Shown piece after piece: positions 8,524-18,138 of a DNA stretch of 64,000 nucleotides. A model generated the notes under the pieces. The model did no database searches. It saw only the letters and a list, made by a program, of their open reading frames with translations, and was not told the DNA's origin. The translations under genes and the position numbers were made by a program. The number at the start of each line of letters is the position of its first letter. Position 1 is the first letter of the stretch. The stretch is from the NCBI GenBank assembly GCA_030262725.1, contig JAJSZS010000006.1, forward strand, positions 5,001 through 69,000. Reading direction: 5' to 3'. The DNA comes from Candidatus Desulfofervidus auxilii (GTDB lineage: Bacteria; Desulfobacterota; Desulfofervidia; Desulfofervidales; Desulfofervidaceae).

Positions 8524-10212
8524 TTAACGAAAAACAATACCCCTTTTTGGATCTATTTGAATTACATCTCCAGGTTTTAAATGCTTAAGAATATTTTTTA
8601 CACCAATAATAATTGTTACTCCTTTTTTCACAGCTTTTTTAATTATTTCAGGATTAAATATTTCATTTTCGATAATTACTCCTTTGAAAGAAAGAAGAGT
8701 AAATATCTCAGGCATTTCTTTTCTAACAAGAATTTCTCCCCTTTCATTTATTCCAAAACATACCTTTCCCCTTACTCGCCTTTTGCCAAAAGCAACACCT
8801 TTGCCTAAGATGTCACCCACAACTTGTACACGAATAATATTTGTGATGCCAGAAGGGCCAGAAGGTTCACCAGATGTAATTATTATTGTATTTCCTTTTT
8901 TAAGAAGTCTTTTTTTTAAAGCATTTTTAATAGCACTAGTAATAGTTTCGTCAGTAGTTGGTAATTTTTTGGTAAGAAAGCCTTGTGCTCCCCAAAGAAT
9001 GGAAATTTGACGTAAAATTTTTTTGTTATAGGTAGCTACAAGAATTTTTGTTTTAGGTTTATGTCTTGAGATAAGTCTAGCTGTTTTGCCTGAACGGGTA
9101 AGACAGAGGATGGCATCTGCTTCCATTTCCTTTGCTAACAAAGTAGCAGCATTGCTTACATTGTGAGAAATGCCACCTTTTAATTCAAAAAATAGTGAAG
9201 TTTTAAAAAAGAAAGTTTCTGTTTTTTTAGCCACTTTTACTAATACCTTTACTGCTTCTATAGGGTATTTTCCTATAGCTGTTTCTCCAGAAAGCATAAG
9301 AGCATCAGCGCCATCTAAAATAGCATTAGCAATGTCTGAAACTTCAGCTCTGGTAGGTATAGGTTGATTTATCATTGTTTCTAAGATTTGTGTAGCAATA
9401 ATAGTCGGTTTAGCTTGTGCCATAGCCATTTTTAAAAGATATTTTTGAACTTCAGGAAGTTCTTCCACTGGCATTTCCACCCCAAGATCACCCCTAGCAA
9501 CCATAATGCCATCGCTTATCCATAAAATTTCTTCTATGTGTTTTATGGCACTTTTTGTTTCAATTTTGGCAATAATAGGTATGTTGCCTTTAAATTCTGT
9601 CAAAGCCTTTTTTATTTCAAAAATATCATTTGCCCGTCGAACAAAAGAAGCAGCAATAAAGTCAATTTCATTTTTAACAGCAAATTGAAGATAATTTAAA
9701 TCTTTTCTAGTAAGATAAGGAAAGGGAAAATCTTTTCCTAAAACATTTACTCCTCTTTTCCCTTTTATCTTCCCGCCTTGAATTATTTGAGTAACAATTT
9801 CATCTTTTTTAACCTTAATTACTTTTAATTTAATCTTACCATTATCTAAAAGTACTATATCGCCTTTGTCTAAAAAAGGCGAAAGAGAGCGATTAAGAGA
9901 AAGCCGTTTTGATGTGCCAATAATATTTTCCGATGTAAGTAAAAGAGTTTTACCTTCTTTTAATTCTATTTCATCATTTTCTACCTCTCCTGTTCTTATT
10001 TCTGGTCCTTTTATATCCAACATTATACCTATGAATTTTTTTGTTTTTTTAGAAGCCTCTTTTAATCTTTCTACAAGATGCTGATGATATGTTGTATTAC
10101 CATGAGCAGTATTAATGCGTGCAATATCTGCCCCAGCTCGAATAATACTTGTCATCATATGTATGTTTTCAATTGCAGGCCCTAAAGTAATAATAATTTT
10201 TGTCCTTTTCAT
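8524..10212 (-). CDS. pyk: Pyruvate kinase with degenerate C-terminal PEP-utiliser-like domain
   Basis: 562 residues. Residues ~1-450 are classical pyruvate kinase: TKIIITLGPA start, IAKIETKSAI with the catalytic lysine, ARGDLGVEMP, and DALMLSGETAIGKYP. The last ~90 residues resemble the extra C-terminal domain of Bacillus-type enzymes (GDVIQIDPKRGIVF), which is related to the swivelling domain of PEP synthase. At the place of its TSH motif this protein reads IFNPEII, so the histidine is absent. ATG 10212 has TAGGAG upstream. The upstream UMF1 gene overlaps by 44 bp. Confidence 0.94.
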   Translation of the reverse strand: MKRTKIIITLGPAIENIHMMTSIIRAGADIARINTAHGNTTYHQHLVERLKEASKKTKKFIGIMLDIKGPEIRTGEVENDEIELKEGKTLLLTSENIIGTSKRLSLNRSLSPFLDKGDIVLLDNGKIKLKVIKVKKDEIVTQIIQGGKIKGKRGVNVLGKDFPFPYLTRKDLNYLQFAVKNEIDFIAASFVRRANDIFEIKKALTEFKGNIPIIAKIETKSAIKHIEEILWISDGIMVARGDLGVEMPVEELPEVQKYLLKMAMAQAKPTIIATQILETMINQPIPTRAEVSDIANAILDGADALMLSGETAIGKYPIEAVKVLVKVAKKTETFFFKTSLFFELKGGISHNVSNAATLLAKEMEADAILCLTRSGKTARLISRHKPKTKILVATYNKKILRQISILWGAQGFLTKKLPTTDETITSAIKNALKKRLLKKGNTIIITSGEPSGPSGITNIIRVQVVGDILGKGVAFGKRRVRGKVCFGINERGEILVRKEMPEIFTLLSFKGVIIENEIFNPEIIKKAVKKGVTIIIGVKNILKHLKPGDVIQIDPKRGIVFR

Positions 10213-11470
10213 AAAAACTCCTAATTAGTTTTTTATCATTGACAGTAATAAGAATGATAATTCCTAAAATAAAAAAAATAGCAATAAATAAAATAGAATA
10301 ACGTAAGTTACCAGTAATATCGTGAATAAGTCCAAAACTAAATGGTCCAATGATAGCAGCAAATTTATGACTTATGGTATAAAATCCAAAAAATTCTGCA
10401 CTATGTTTTTTGGGTATGAATAAAGTGTAAAAAGAGCGACTTAAAGCCTGAGTTCCACCAAGAATACAACCTACCATTCCGCCCAATATCCAAAATTCTA
10501 AAATTCTTTTCATAATATATGCATAGAGAATTATACCTAACCAAAGACTTAAAATAACAATTAATGCTTTTTTTGTTCCTATTTTTTTGGCTATTTTTCC
10601 CCAAAGTATTGTAGTAGGAATACTTATAAACTGAATAAATAATAAAACTTCAATTAAAGTAATTTCATCTAAAAGAAGTTCATTAGTAACAAAAATGGTA
10701 GCTAGAGCAATTACTGTTTGGATTCCTTCATTATAAAAGAAAAAGGCTATTAAAAATTTTAATGCCTCTTTAAAATGTTTTATTTTTTTTAATGTTTGAA
10801 AAAAAGTTGAAAGGTCATAGTGTTCAATAGATCCTTTTTTCTCTTTAAGAAAAATAAAAGTAGGAATAGAAAATACTGCCCACCAAATAGCCACTATAAT
10901 AAAAATTATACGAATAGCCATTATCTGAGAAGATAAACCAAAACTTTTATATTTTGAAATTATTAATAAACTGAACAAAAGTAAAATTCCTCCACCAAAA
11001 TAGCCATAAGCAAATCCCTTTCCAGAAACCAAATCCATCTCTTTTTCAGAAACAATGTCTTTTAAAAAAGCATTATAGAATACATTTCCAAGAGCAAAGG
11101 CCATATTAGCTGATATAAAAAGAAATATAGCCAGCCAATAGTCTCCAATTTCTACAAAATAAAGTAAACTAGTTAATATGCATCCTAGATAACAAAAGGA
11201 AAAAAGAAATCTTTTTCTTTTATAATAAAAATCAGAAATAGTTCCTAAAATAGGAGCAAAAAGAGCAACTAATAGCATAGAAATAGAAATAGCATATCCC
11301 CATAAGGCACTAGCATAAGAGGTAAATTTAAAGCCCAAAAAATAAAAAGAAATTTCATTTGGAGCTACATAACGAATAAAATAAAAAGGTAAGAGAGTTG
11401 CAAGGATAATAGTAGCAAAAGCAGAATTTGCAAAGTCATACATTAACCAGCCAAAAATTTCCTTATTCAT
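10169..11470 (-). CDS. UMF1-family MFS transporter
   Basis: 433 residues, about 12 membrane segments, with the diagnostic N-terminal sequence GWLMYDFANSAFATIILATL of the UMF1 (Atg22-like) group and the late motif GGTQALSRSFYTLFIPKK. Inner-membrane carrier, substrate unknown. Its last 44 bp overlap pyruvate kinase in another frame, so the two are probably co-transcribed. The ATG (11468-11470) has no Shine-Dalgarno; TACAAA lies 9 nt upstream in an extended -10 context (TGTTACAAA). Confidence 0.87.
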   Translation of the reverse strand: MNKEIFGWLMYDFANSAFATIILATLLPFYFIRYVAPNEISFYFLGFKFTSYASALWGYAISISMLLVALFAPILGTISDFYYKRKRFLFSFCYLGCILTSLLYFVEIGDYWLAIFLFISANMAFALGNVFYNAFLKDIVSEKEMDLVSGKGFAYGYFGGGILLLFSLLIISKYKSFGLSSQIMAIRIIFIIVAIWWAVFSIPTFIFLKEKKGSIEHYDLSTFFQTLKKIKHFKEALKFLIAFFFYNEGIQTVIALATIFVTNELLLDEITLIEVLLFIQFISIPTTILWGKIAKKIGTKKALIVILSLWLGIILYAYIMKRILEFWILGGMVGCILGGTQALSRSFYTLFIPKKHSAEFFGFYTISHKFAAIIGPFSFGLIHDITGNLRYSILFIAIFFILGIIILITVNDKKLIRSFYEKDKNYYYFRACN

Positions 11471-11479
11471 TGAGTGATG

Positions 11480-11508
11480 TTTGTAACATTGTAAAGAGGA
11501 AAAATCAA
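11480..11508 (-). promoter_or_regulatory. Predicted promoter of UMF1-pyk-MFS-EamA-radC
   Basis: Minus-strand TTGATT (11508-11503), 17-nt spacer, TACAAA (11485-11480) preceded by TG (extended -10). Nine nt separate it from the ATG, so the leader would be 0-3 nt. The divergent ilv promoter starts 7 bp away. Confidence 0.45.
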
Positions 11509-11515
11509 TTTAATG

Positions 11516-11545
11516 TTGACAAAAAAGGACTTGTGAGGATATAAA
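11516..11545 (+). promoter_or_regulatory. Predicted promoter of the DUF465-ilv-leu-coaD operon
   Basis: TTGACA (11516-11521), 18-nt spacer, TATAAA (11540-11545); start near 11552 gives a ~24-nt leader with GGAGGG at 11564-11569. The leader is too short for a T-box, leader peptide or attenuator, so any branched-chain control must act elsewhere. Confidence 0.65.
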
Positions 11546-11574
11546 AATGCCTTAGTTATTAATGGAGGGAAGAT

Positions 11575-11808
11575 ATGGAGCCTAAGGAAATAGAGCTTAT
11601 TAATAAATTGATTGAAAAAGATGAAGAGTTGAAAAAGTTATGGGAAGAACATTTAGATTTAGAAAAAAAGATTGAGGAATACAATAAACGAGTTTATCTT
11701 ACTCCTGAAGAGGAGATAGAAAGGAATAGACTAAAAAAGATTAAATTGGCTGGAAAAGATAGGATACATGAAATTTTAAAAAAATATATGAAGGAAATGG
11801 GAGAATGA
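11575..11808 (+). CDS. DUF465 (YdcH-like) small coiled-coil protein
   Basis: 77 residues, strongly charged and predicted helical almost throughout ([20 protein letters not shown], then [20 protein letters not shown]), matching the DUF465/YdcH pattern of two helices joined at a TPEE-type turn. Function of the family is not established. GGAGGG 5 nt before the ATG. Its stop overlaps the ilvB start (ATGA), so it is the first gene of the branched-chain operon and may set translation of ilvB. Confidence 0.82.
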   Translation: MEPKEIELINKLIEKDEELKKLWEEHLDLEKKIEEYNKRVYLTPEEEIERNRLKKIKLAGKDRIHEILKKYMKEMGE

Positions 11809-13514
11809 AGTTAACTGGTGCTCAAATAGTTGTTGAAAGTTTAAAAAAAGAAAATGTAGAAGTGATTTTTGGATTACCTGGAGGAGCAATTATAGATGTT
11901 TATGATGTACTTTATGACTCCTCTATTCGACATATCCTTGTACGTCATGAACAAGGAGCTATTCATATGGCTGATGGATATGCGAGGGCAACAGGTAAAG
12001 TAGGAGTAGCAATGGTAACTTCTGGTCCTGGTGCTACTAATACTGTAACAGGCATTGCTACTGCTTATATGGATTCTATTCCTATTGTTGTTATTACAGG
12101 TCAAGTTCCTACTAAACTTATTGGCAATGATGCTTTTCAAGAGGTAGATATTGTCGGTATTACTCGCCCCTGTACAAAACATAATTATCTTGTTAAAGAT
12201 GTAAATGATTTAGCTCGAATTATTAAAGAAGCTTTTTATATTGCTAAGTCTGGGCGTCCAGGTCCTGTTTTAATTGATTTACCAAAAGATGTACAACAAG
12301 CAAAAGCAGAATTTGAATATCCTGAAAAAATTTCTTTACGAGGTTATAAACCTACATATTATGCTAATGTAAAACAAATAAAAAAAGCAGCTCAATTATT
12401 AATTAAAGCAACAAGGCCAGTTATTTATGCAGGTGGTGGGGTAATCTATTCTAAAGGAGCATCAGAAGAATTACGAAAATTAGCTGAAAATTGCTCAATT
12501 CCAGTAACTAATACTTTAATGGGATTAGGTAGTTTTCCTGGTGAACATCCTCTTTGGTTGGGTATGTTAGGTATGCATGGGACTTATCGAGCTAATATGG
12601 CTATCTCACACTGTGACGTTATACTGGCAGTAGGAGCAAGGTTTGATGATAGAGTGACAGGAAAAGTAGATGAATTTGCTCCTGAAGCAAAAATTATTCA
12701 CATAGATATTGATCCTTCTTCTATTAGTAAGAATGTAGTTGTGGATATTCCTATTGTAGGAGATTGTTATGATGCTTTAAAGAAACTTAATCAGGCATTG
12801 AAAGAAATCTCTGAAGTTGATTGGAAAAATAAACATCGTGATTGGCTTGAGCAAATAGAAGAGTGGAAACGCTCTCATGCACTTGCATATGAACAACCTG
12901 AAGATGGACCTATTAAACCACAATTTGTTATTGAAAAAATTTATGAGTTAACAAAAGGAGAGGCAATAATTGCTACAGAAGTAGGTCAAAATCAAATGTG
13001 GACAGCTCAGTATTTTAAGTTTAATCGTCCTAGAAGTTTTCTTACTTCTGGTGGTTTAGGTACTATGGGTTATGGTTTTCCAGCAGCTATTGGTGCGCAA
13101 GTGGCATTTCCTGATAAATTAGTAATAGATATCGCGGGTGATGGAAGTATTCAGATGAATATTCAAGAATTAGCAACAGCAGTGGGGAATAAATTGCCAA
13201 TAAAAGTGGCAATTTTAAATAATGGATATTTAGGTATGGTGCGGCAGTGGCAGCAATTATTTTATAGAGGTCGTTATTCACAAACAAGTCTTGAATATTC
13301 ACCAGATTTTGTCAAAGTGGCAGAAGCATATGGTGCGGTTGGTTTGCGAGCAACAAAACCTCAAGAAGTAGAAGAAGTTGTTAAAAAAGCATTAAGTATT
13401 AATAATACTGTTTTTATGGATTTTATTATTGAATCTGAAGAAAATGTCTATCCTATGGTACCAGCTGGGGCACCAATTACTAAAATGCTTTTAGGTGGAA
13501 CAGTTTTATTATAA
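11805..13514 (+). CDS. ilvB: Acetolactate synthase large subunit
   Basis: 569 residues; condenses two pyruvates, or pyruvate and 2-oxobutyrate, in valine/leucine/isoleucine synthesis. Catalytic Glu E49 in [20 protein letters not shown]; thiamine-diphosphate motif [16 protein letters not shown] through [15 protein letters not shown] region [11 protein letters not shown]-like at ~205-215. Full length. Overlaps the DUF465 gene by 4 bp and is 2 bp from ilvN, its regulatory subunit. Confidence 0.96.
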   Translation: MKLTGAQIVVESLKKENVEVIFGLPGGAIIDVYDVLYDSSIRHILVRHEQGAIHMADGYARATGKVGVAMVTSGPGATNTVTGIATAYMDSIPIVVITGQVPTKLIGNDAFQEVDIVGITRPCTKHNYLVKDVNDLARIIKEAFYIAKSGRPGPVLIDLPKDVQQAKAEFEYPEKISLRGYKPTYYANVKQIKKAAQLLIKATRPVIYAGGGVIYSKGASEELRKLAENCSIPVTNTLMGLGSFPGEHPLWLGMLGMHGTYRANMAISHCDVILAVGARFDDRVTGKVDEFAPEAKIIHIDIDPSSISKNVVVDIPIVGDCYDALKKLNQALKEISEVDWKNKHRDWLEQIEEWKRSHALAYEQPEDGPIKPQFVIEKIYELTKGEAIIATEVGQNQMWTAQYFKFNRPRSFLTSGGLGTMGYGFPAAIGAQVAFPDKLVIDIAGDGSIQMNIQELATAVGNKLPIKVAILNNGYLGMVRQWQQLFYRGRYSQTSLEYSPDFVKVAEAYGAVGLRATKPQEVEEVVKKALSINNTVFMDFIIESEENVYPMVPAGAPITKMLLGGTVLL

Positions 13515-13516
13515 GG

Positions 13517-14029
13517 ATGGAAAAGCAGACGAGACATACTTTATCTTTACTTGTAGAGAATCAGCCAGGGGTACTTTCCCGTGTGGCTGGTCTTTTTAGT
13601 GGACGTGGTTTTAATATAGAAAGTTTATGTGTAGCTGAAACTATAGATCCTCAAATCTCAAGGATTACTCTTGTTACTATTGGAGATGAACAAATTATAG
13701 AGCAAATTAAAAAGCAATTAAATAAACTTATTAATGTTATTAAAGTCGTTGATCTTTCTGAAATGGATTCTGTAGAAAGAGAAATGGCTTTAATAAAAGT
13801 AAAGGCAGAACCACAAAATCGAGCTGAAATTTTAAGAATAGTAGATATATTTCGAGGGAAAATTGTAGATGTGAGTCCTCTTTATTACACAATAGAAATT
13901 ACAGGAAGTGCTGATAAGTTAGAAGCTTTTATTGAACTTCTAAAGCATTTTCAAATTAAAGAGATTGCTCGTACAGGTACAGTTGCTTTACCAAGAGCAA
14001 AAAAGGATGTTAAAGGAAAGGAGGAATAA
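13517..14029 (+). CDS. ilvN: Acetolactate synthase small (regulatory) subunit
   Basis: 170 residues with an N-terminal ACT domain (HTLSLLVENQPGVLSRVAGL, FSGRGFNIESLCVAETID) and the C-terminal ALS-small domain (VKAEPQNRAEILRIVDIFRG). Binds valine to feedback-inhibit IlvB. The length is that of the common 160-175-residue type. Directly followed by ilvC with zero gap. Confidence 0.95.
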   Translation: MEKQTRHTLSLLVENQPGVLSRVAGLFSGRGFNIESLCVAETIDPQISRITLVTIGDEQIIEQIKKQLNKLINVIKVVDLSEMDSVEREMALIKVKAEPQNRAEILRIVDIFRGKIVDVSPLYYTIEITGSADKLEAFIELLKHFQIKEIARTGTVALPRAKKDVKGKEE

Positions 14030-15022
14030 ATGAAGATTTATTATGATTCAGATGTGGATGTGGTAGCATTAAAGGATGCAACTATTGCTATTATTGGTTA
14101 TGGAAGTCAAGGTCATGCCCATGCTTTAAATTTAAGGGACAGTGGTTTTAAAGTCATTGTTGCTCAAAGGCCAGGTGGTCCCAATTATCAAAAAGCAAAA
14201 GAAGATGGTTTTGAACCTATCTCAGCATCTGAGGCAACTCAAAAAGCAGATTTAATTGCTATACTCACTCAAGAGCAAATACAACCAGAACTTTATAAAA
14301 AAGATATAGAGCCTTATTTAACAGAAGGTAAAACTATCCTTTTTGCTCATGGTTTTAATATTCACTATCATCAGATTATTCCTCCTTCTAACATAGATGT
14401 AATTATGGTAGCTCCAAAAGGCCCAGGTCATCTTGTGCGTCGCATGTATGAAAAAGGTATGGGTGTACCTGCTTTGGTAGCAGTACATCAAGATGCTTCA
14501 GGAAATGCTTTAAAAAAGGCTTTAGCCTATGCTATGGGTATTGGAGCTACAAAGGCAGGAGTGTTAGAAACTACTTTTAAAGAAGAAACAGAAACGGATC
14601 TCTTTGGTGAGCAAGTGGTTTTATGTGGAGGAGTGACAAAGTTAATGCAAACAGCTTTTGAAACTTTAGTAGAGGCAGGTTATCAACCAGAAATTGCCTA
14701 TTTTGAATGTGTTCATGAGTTAAAACTTATAGTAGATTTAATATATGAAGGCGGTTTTAAACATATGCGTTATTCTGTTAGTGATACAGCTGAATATGGA
14801 GATTTAACAAGAGGAAGACGAGTTATAAACGAAGAGACTAAACAACGTATGAAAGAAATTTTAAGAGATATTCAAACAGGAGAATTTGCAAGAGAATGGA
14901 TATTAGAGAATAAGGCTGGGCGTCCTGTATATTATGCTTTAAAAAGGCAAGAAGAAGAGCATCTTATTGAAAAGGTTGGTGCGAAATTGCGAGCTATGAT
15001 GCCTTGGTTAAAAGAAAAGTAA
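14030..15022 (+). CDS. ilvC: Ketol-acid reductoisomerase (class I)
   Basis: 330 residues; isomerises and reduces acetolactate. N-terminal Rossmann motif [18 protein letters not shown] and C-terminal knotted domain with metal ligands in [12 protein letters not shown] and [13 protein letters not shown]. The loop that selects NADPH or NADH reads [10 protein letters not shown] and lacks the serines of the common RPGS-type loop, so cofactor preference is not obvious. An AGGAGGA-type site lies just before the ATG in the end of ilvN. Confidence 0.96.
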   Translation: MKIYYDSDVDVVALKDATIAIIGYGSQGHAHALNLRDSGFKVIVAQRPGGPNYQKAKEDGFEPISASEATQKADLIAILTQEQIQPELYKKDIEPYLTEGKTILFAHGFNIHYHQIIPPSNIDVIMVAPKGPGHLVRRMYEKGMGVPALVAVHQDASGNALKKALAYAMGIGATKAGVLETTFKEETETDLFGEQVVLCGGVTKLMQTAFETLVEAGYQPEIAYFECVHELKLIVDLIYEGGFKHMRYSVSDTAEYGDLTRGRRVINEETKQRMKEILRDIQTGEFAREWILENKAGRPVYYALKRQEEEHLIEKVGAKLRAMMPWLKEK

Positions 15023-15029
15023 ATAACTT

Positions 15030-15650
15030 ATGCATAAAAGTGGATGGCCATTTGTTATAATTATAAGTATTATTTCTTTATTTTTCTTTTTAAACAGATG
15101 GTATTTAATTGCTATTTTAAGTGCTTTTATAACTTTATTTTTTATTTACTTTTTTCGAGATCCAGAAAGATTTTTACCATTAGAACCAAATGCCATTGTT
15201 TCACCAGCAGACGGGCAAGTGGTTTTTCTTGGTATAGACAGATTGCCTTTTTCTCAAGAGAAAGCGCAAAAGGTGAGTATTTTTATGTCCCTTTTTGATG
15301 TTCATGTTAATCGTGTTCCTTTTGATGGAGAAGTAAAAAAGATTGAGTATAAAAAAGGTAGATTTCTTCCTGCTTATAAAACAAAAGCTAGTATAGAAAA
15401 TGAAGCTAATATAGTTTTTTTTTCTACTGAAGAAGGGAAATTTTTTGTTATTGTTCAGATTGCTGGAATTCTTGCAAGACGCATTATTTGTCATTTAAAA
15501 CCAGGACAAAAGGTAAAAAAAGGGGAAAGATTAGGTATAATTTGCTTTGGATCAAAGGTTGAATTATATTTACCTACTTCAGTGAAATTGAAGCCACTTT
15601 TAGGTAAACATGTTAAAGCAGGAGAAACTATTTTAGGTTATTGGTCATGA
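15030..15650 (+). CDS. psd: Phosphatidylserine decarboxylase proenzyme (short type)
   Basis: 206 residues; makes phosphatidylethanolamine from phosphatidylserine. Two N-terminal membrane segments (~8-42) are followed by the decarboxylase core with SPADGQVVFLG, the DVHVNRVPFDG motif and the processing site FGS at 173-175 (ICFGSKVELYLP); self-cleavage between G174 and S175 would give the pyruvoyl group. This is the short form common in Desulfobacterota and archaea. Next to pssA, the preceding step. Confidence 0.93.
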   Translation: MHKSGWPFVIIISIISLFFFLNRWYLIAILSAFITLFFIYFFRDPERFLPLEPNAIVSPADGQVVFLGIDRLPFSQEKAQKVSIFMSLFDVHVNRVPFDGEVKKIEYKKGRFLPAYKTKASIENEANIVFFSTEEGKFFVIVQIAGILARRIICHLKPGQKVKKGERLGIICFGSKVELYLPTSVKLKPLLGKHVKAGETILGYWS

Positions 15651-16384
15651 AAGAAAGGAAAAGTGTTTATATTTTACCAAATCTTTTAACTACAGCTAGT
15701 TTGTTTGCTGGTTTTTATGCTATTATTGCTGCTATAAATGGTGATTGGAAAAGAGCAGTTATGGCTATTATGGTAGCAGCCTTTTTAGATGGATTAGATG
15801 GTCGAATGGCTCGTATTACAGGTACGGTTACTCATTTTGGAGTTGAATATGATTCTTTAGCTGATTTAATTTCTTTTGGTGTTGCTCCTGTTATTCTCTG
15901 TTTTACCTATGCTTTAAATCTTTTAGGAAGATGGGGTTGGTTAGCTGCCTTTCTTTATCTAGCTTGTGGTGCTTTAAGATTGGCTCGTTTTAATGCTCAA
16001 GTGAAAAGCACGCAATTACGTTATTTTGTAGGATTACCTATTCCAGCAGCTGCCTGTATCCTTGCTTTAAGCATTATGAATGCTGAAGAATGGTATGTTT
16101 CTAAAGAATTTATGTCTGTTCCCCTTCTTACACTTACATATCTTCTTTCTTTTCTTATGGTAAGTACTTTTCATTATCGTAGTTTTAAGGATTTAGAATG
16201 GGTAAAACTTAAACCTTTTCGAATTTCTATTCTTGCTGTATTTAGTTTAGTGATAATTATGAGTTATCCATTTTTTATACTCTGGTTGCTTTTTCTTATA
16301 TATATGATATCTGGTCCAGTAGCTTATACAAGTTATTTTATAAGGCGAAGGGCTTTACTTAAAAGAGAAAGCAGGGTGAAATAA
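15647..16384 (+). CDS. pssA: CDP-diacylglycerol--serine O-phosphatidyltransferase
   Basis: 245-residue membrane enzyme making phosphatidylserine. It has the CDP-alcohol phosphotransferase signature with all three aspartates: DGLDGRMAR, then a GVEYDSLAD block about eight residues later (~42-65). About six to eight hydrophobic segments. The start at ATG 15647 is preferred over an in-frame TTG two codons earlier because it overlaps the psd stop as ATGA. Reaction order with psd is in the same operon, an odd but recurring neighbour of ilv/leu genes in this phylum. Confidence 0.93.
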   Translation: MKERKSVYILPNLLTTASLFAGFYAIIAAINGDWKRAVMAIMVAAFLDGLDGRMARITGTVTHFGVEYDSLADLISFGVAPVILCFTYALNLLGRWGWLAAFLYLACGALRLARFNAQVKSTQLRYFVGLPIPAAACILALSIMNAEEWYVSKEFMSVPLLTLTYLLSFLMVSTFHYRSFKDLEWVKLKPFRISILAVFSLVIIMSYPFFILWLLFLIYMISGPVAYTSYFIRRRALLKRESRVK

Positions 16385-17647
16385 ATGGGTATGACTATTA
16401 CTGAAAAAATTTTAGCTGCTCATGCTGGGTTAGAAATAGTAAAACCAGGTCAATTAATTAAAGTAAAAGTAGATTTTGCCTTAGCTAATGATATTACAGC
16501 TCCCTTAGCTATTAAGGCATTTAAGGCAGCAGGAGGAGAACGGGTATTTGATCCAGAGAGAATAGCTTTGATATTAGATCATTTTACTCCAAATAAAGAC
16601 ATCCCATCAGCTATTCAGTGTCAAAAGGTAAGAGAGTTTGCTAAGGCACAAGGAATTAAATATTTTTATGATGTTGGTGAAATGGGTATAGAGCATGTAC
16701 TTTTGCCTGAAGAAGGTTTAGTTTTGCCGGGAGATGTAGTAATCGGTGCAGATAGTCATACTTGTACTTATGGTGCCTTAGGTGCTTTTTCTACAGGTGT
16801 TGGAAGTACGGATCTGGGAGCAGTTATGTTTACAGGAGAGATTTGGTTAAAAGTACCAGCTAGTATTAAGCTTGTTTATAAAGGTAGGTTACCTAAATGG
16901 ATTACAGGCAAAGATATAATCCTTTATACTCTTAAAGATTTAGGTGTGGAAGGAGCTCTTTATCGTAGTATGGAATTTTGTGGAGAAGTTATTAATAAAC
17001 TTTCTTTAGATGGAAGGTTTACTATGGCTAATATGGCTATTGAAGCAGGGGCAAAGAATGGAATTTTTATTCCCGATGAAAAAACAGAGGAATATTTAAA
17101 AAATAGAGCAAAAAGACCATATCAAATTTATCAAAGTGATGAGGATGCTAATTATCTTTTTGTAAAAGAATATGAAATAAGCCAATTAGAACCTCAAGTA
17201 GCCTTGCCTCATTCTCCTGATAATGTAAGAAGTATTTTAGAGATTGGTGAGATAAAGATTGACCAAGTAGTAATAGGTTCTTGTACTAATGGTCGTTTAG
17301 AAGATTTACGTTTAGCAGCTGATATAATGAGAGGGAAAAAAGTGGCAAAAAATGTACGTTGTATTATTATTCCAGGTACTCAAAAAGTTTTTCTTGATGC
17401 CTTAAGAGAAGGTATTATTGAAGTTTTTATTGAAGCAGGGGCAGCTGTTAGTACTCCTACTTGTGGCCCTTGTTTAGGAGGACATATGGGGGTTTTGGGG
17501 CCAGGAGAAAAGGCAGTTTCTACAACAAATCGCAATTTTATTGGAAGGATGGGGCATTCACAAAGTGAAGTTTATCTTGCAAGTCCAGCTGTGGCAGCTG
17601 CTTCAGCCATAGCAGGTAAAATTGCACATCCTGAGGAAGTGTTATGA
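16385..17647 (+). CDS. leuC: 3-isopropylmalate dehydratase large subunit (archaeal/HACN type)
   Basis: 420 residues, the shorter LeuC/homoaconitase type found in thermophiles and archaea rather than the ~466-residue enterobacterial form. The [4Fe-4S] ligands are in VIGSCTNGR and [28 protein letters not shown] is also present. Isomerises 2-isopropylmalate with LeuD; this subfamily can also act on related malates, so substrate should be taken from context (ilv genes upstream). Overlaps leuD by 4 bp. Confidence 0.92.
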   Translation: MGMTITEKILAAHAGLEIVKPGQLIKVKVDFALANDITAPLAIKAFKAAGGERVFDPERIALILDHFTPNKDIPSAIQCQKVREFAKAQGIKYFYDVGEMGIEHVLLPEEGLVLPGDVVIGADSHTCTYGALGAFSTGVGSTDLGAVMFTGEIWLKVPASIKLVYKGRLPKWITGKDIILYTLKDLGVEGALYRSMEFCGEVINKLSLDGRFTMANMAIEAGAKNGIFIPDEKTEEYLKNRAKRPYQIYQSDEDANYLFVKEYEISQLEPQVALPHSPDNVRSILEIGEIKIDQVVIGSCTNGRLEDLRLAADIMRGKKVAKNVRCIIIPGTQKVFLDALREGIIEVFIEAGAAVSTPTCGPCLGGHMGVLGPGEKAVSTTNRNFIGRMGHSQSEVYLASPAVAAASAIAGKIAHPEEVL

Positions 17648-18138
17648 TTATAAAAGGTAAAGTTTGGCGTTTTGGCGATAATATAGATACAGATGTCATT
17701 ATTCCTGCACGCTATTTAAGCACTTCGGATTCGCAGGAATTAGCAAAGCATTGCATGGAAGGTGTAAGAGAAGGCTTTGCAAATTTAGTCAAAGAGGGGG
17801 ATATTATTGTTGCTGGAAGAAATTTTGGTTGTGGTTCTTCTCGTGAACATGCCCCTTTGGCTATTAAGGCAGTAGGAATAAGGGCAATTGTAGCTAAAAG
17901 CTTTGCTCGTATTTTTTATCGTAATGCCTTTAATATTGGATTGCCTATTGTAGAATCTCAAGCAGTGGTAGATGCTACAGAAGAAGGGGATATTTTAAAA
18001 ATTGATCTAGATAAAGGAGAAATTATAAATATTACTAAAAATCTTATTTTTACAATTGAACCTTTACCTAGTTTTATGAAAGAGTTAATAGAAAATGGTG
18101 GTTTAATTGCCCATTTAGCTAAAAAAGGGGGGTATTAA
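17644..18138 (+). CDS. leuD: 3-isopropylmalate dehydratase small subunit
   Basis: 164 residues, swivelling domain of the aconitase superfamily: [17 protein letters not shown] near residue 11-27 and [17 protein letters not shown] near 60-76, whose YLST-type loop fits isopropylmalate or related substrates. Partner of LeuC (ATGA overlap). Followed directly by asd; leuB, often found here, is absent from the cluster. Confidence 0.93.
   Translation: MIIKGKVWRFGDNIDTDVIIPARYLSTSDSQELAKHCMEGVREGFANLVKEGDIIVAGRNFGCGSSREHAPLAIKAVGIRAIVAKSFARIFYRNAFNIGLPIVESQAVVDATEEGDILKIDLDKGEIINITKNLIFTIEPLPSFMKELIENGGLIAHLAKKGGY

Noticed and set aside
8581-10084. Plus-strand frames opposite pyruvate kinase
   Set aside because: Antisense shadows of a conserved enzyme; no family features and no start signals.
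11546-11574. T-box, leader peptide or attenuator before the ilv operon
   Set aside because: The leader is about 24 nt, too short, and has no hairpin.
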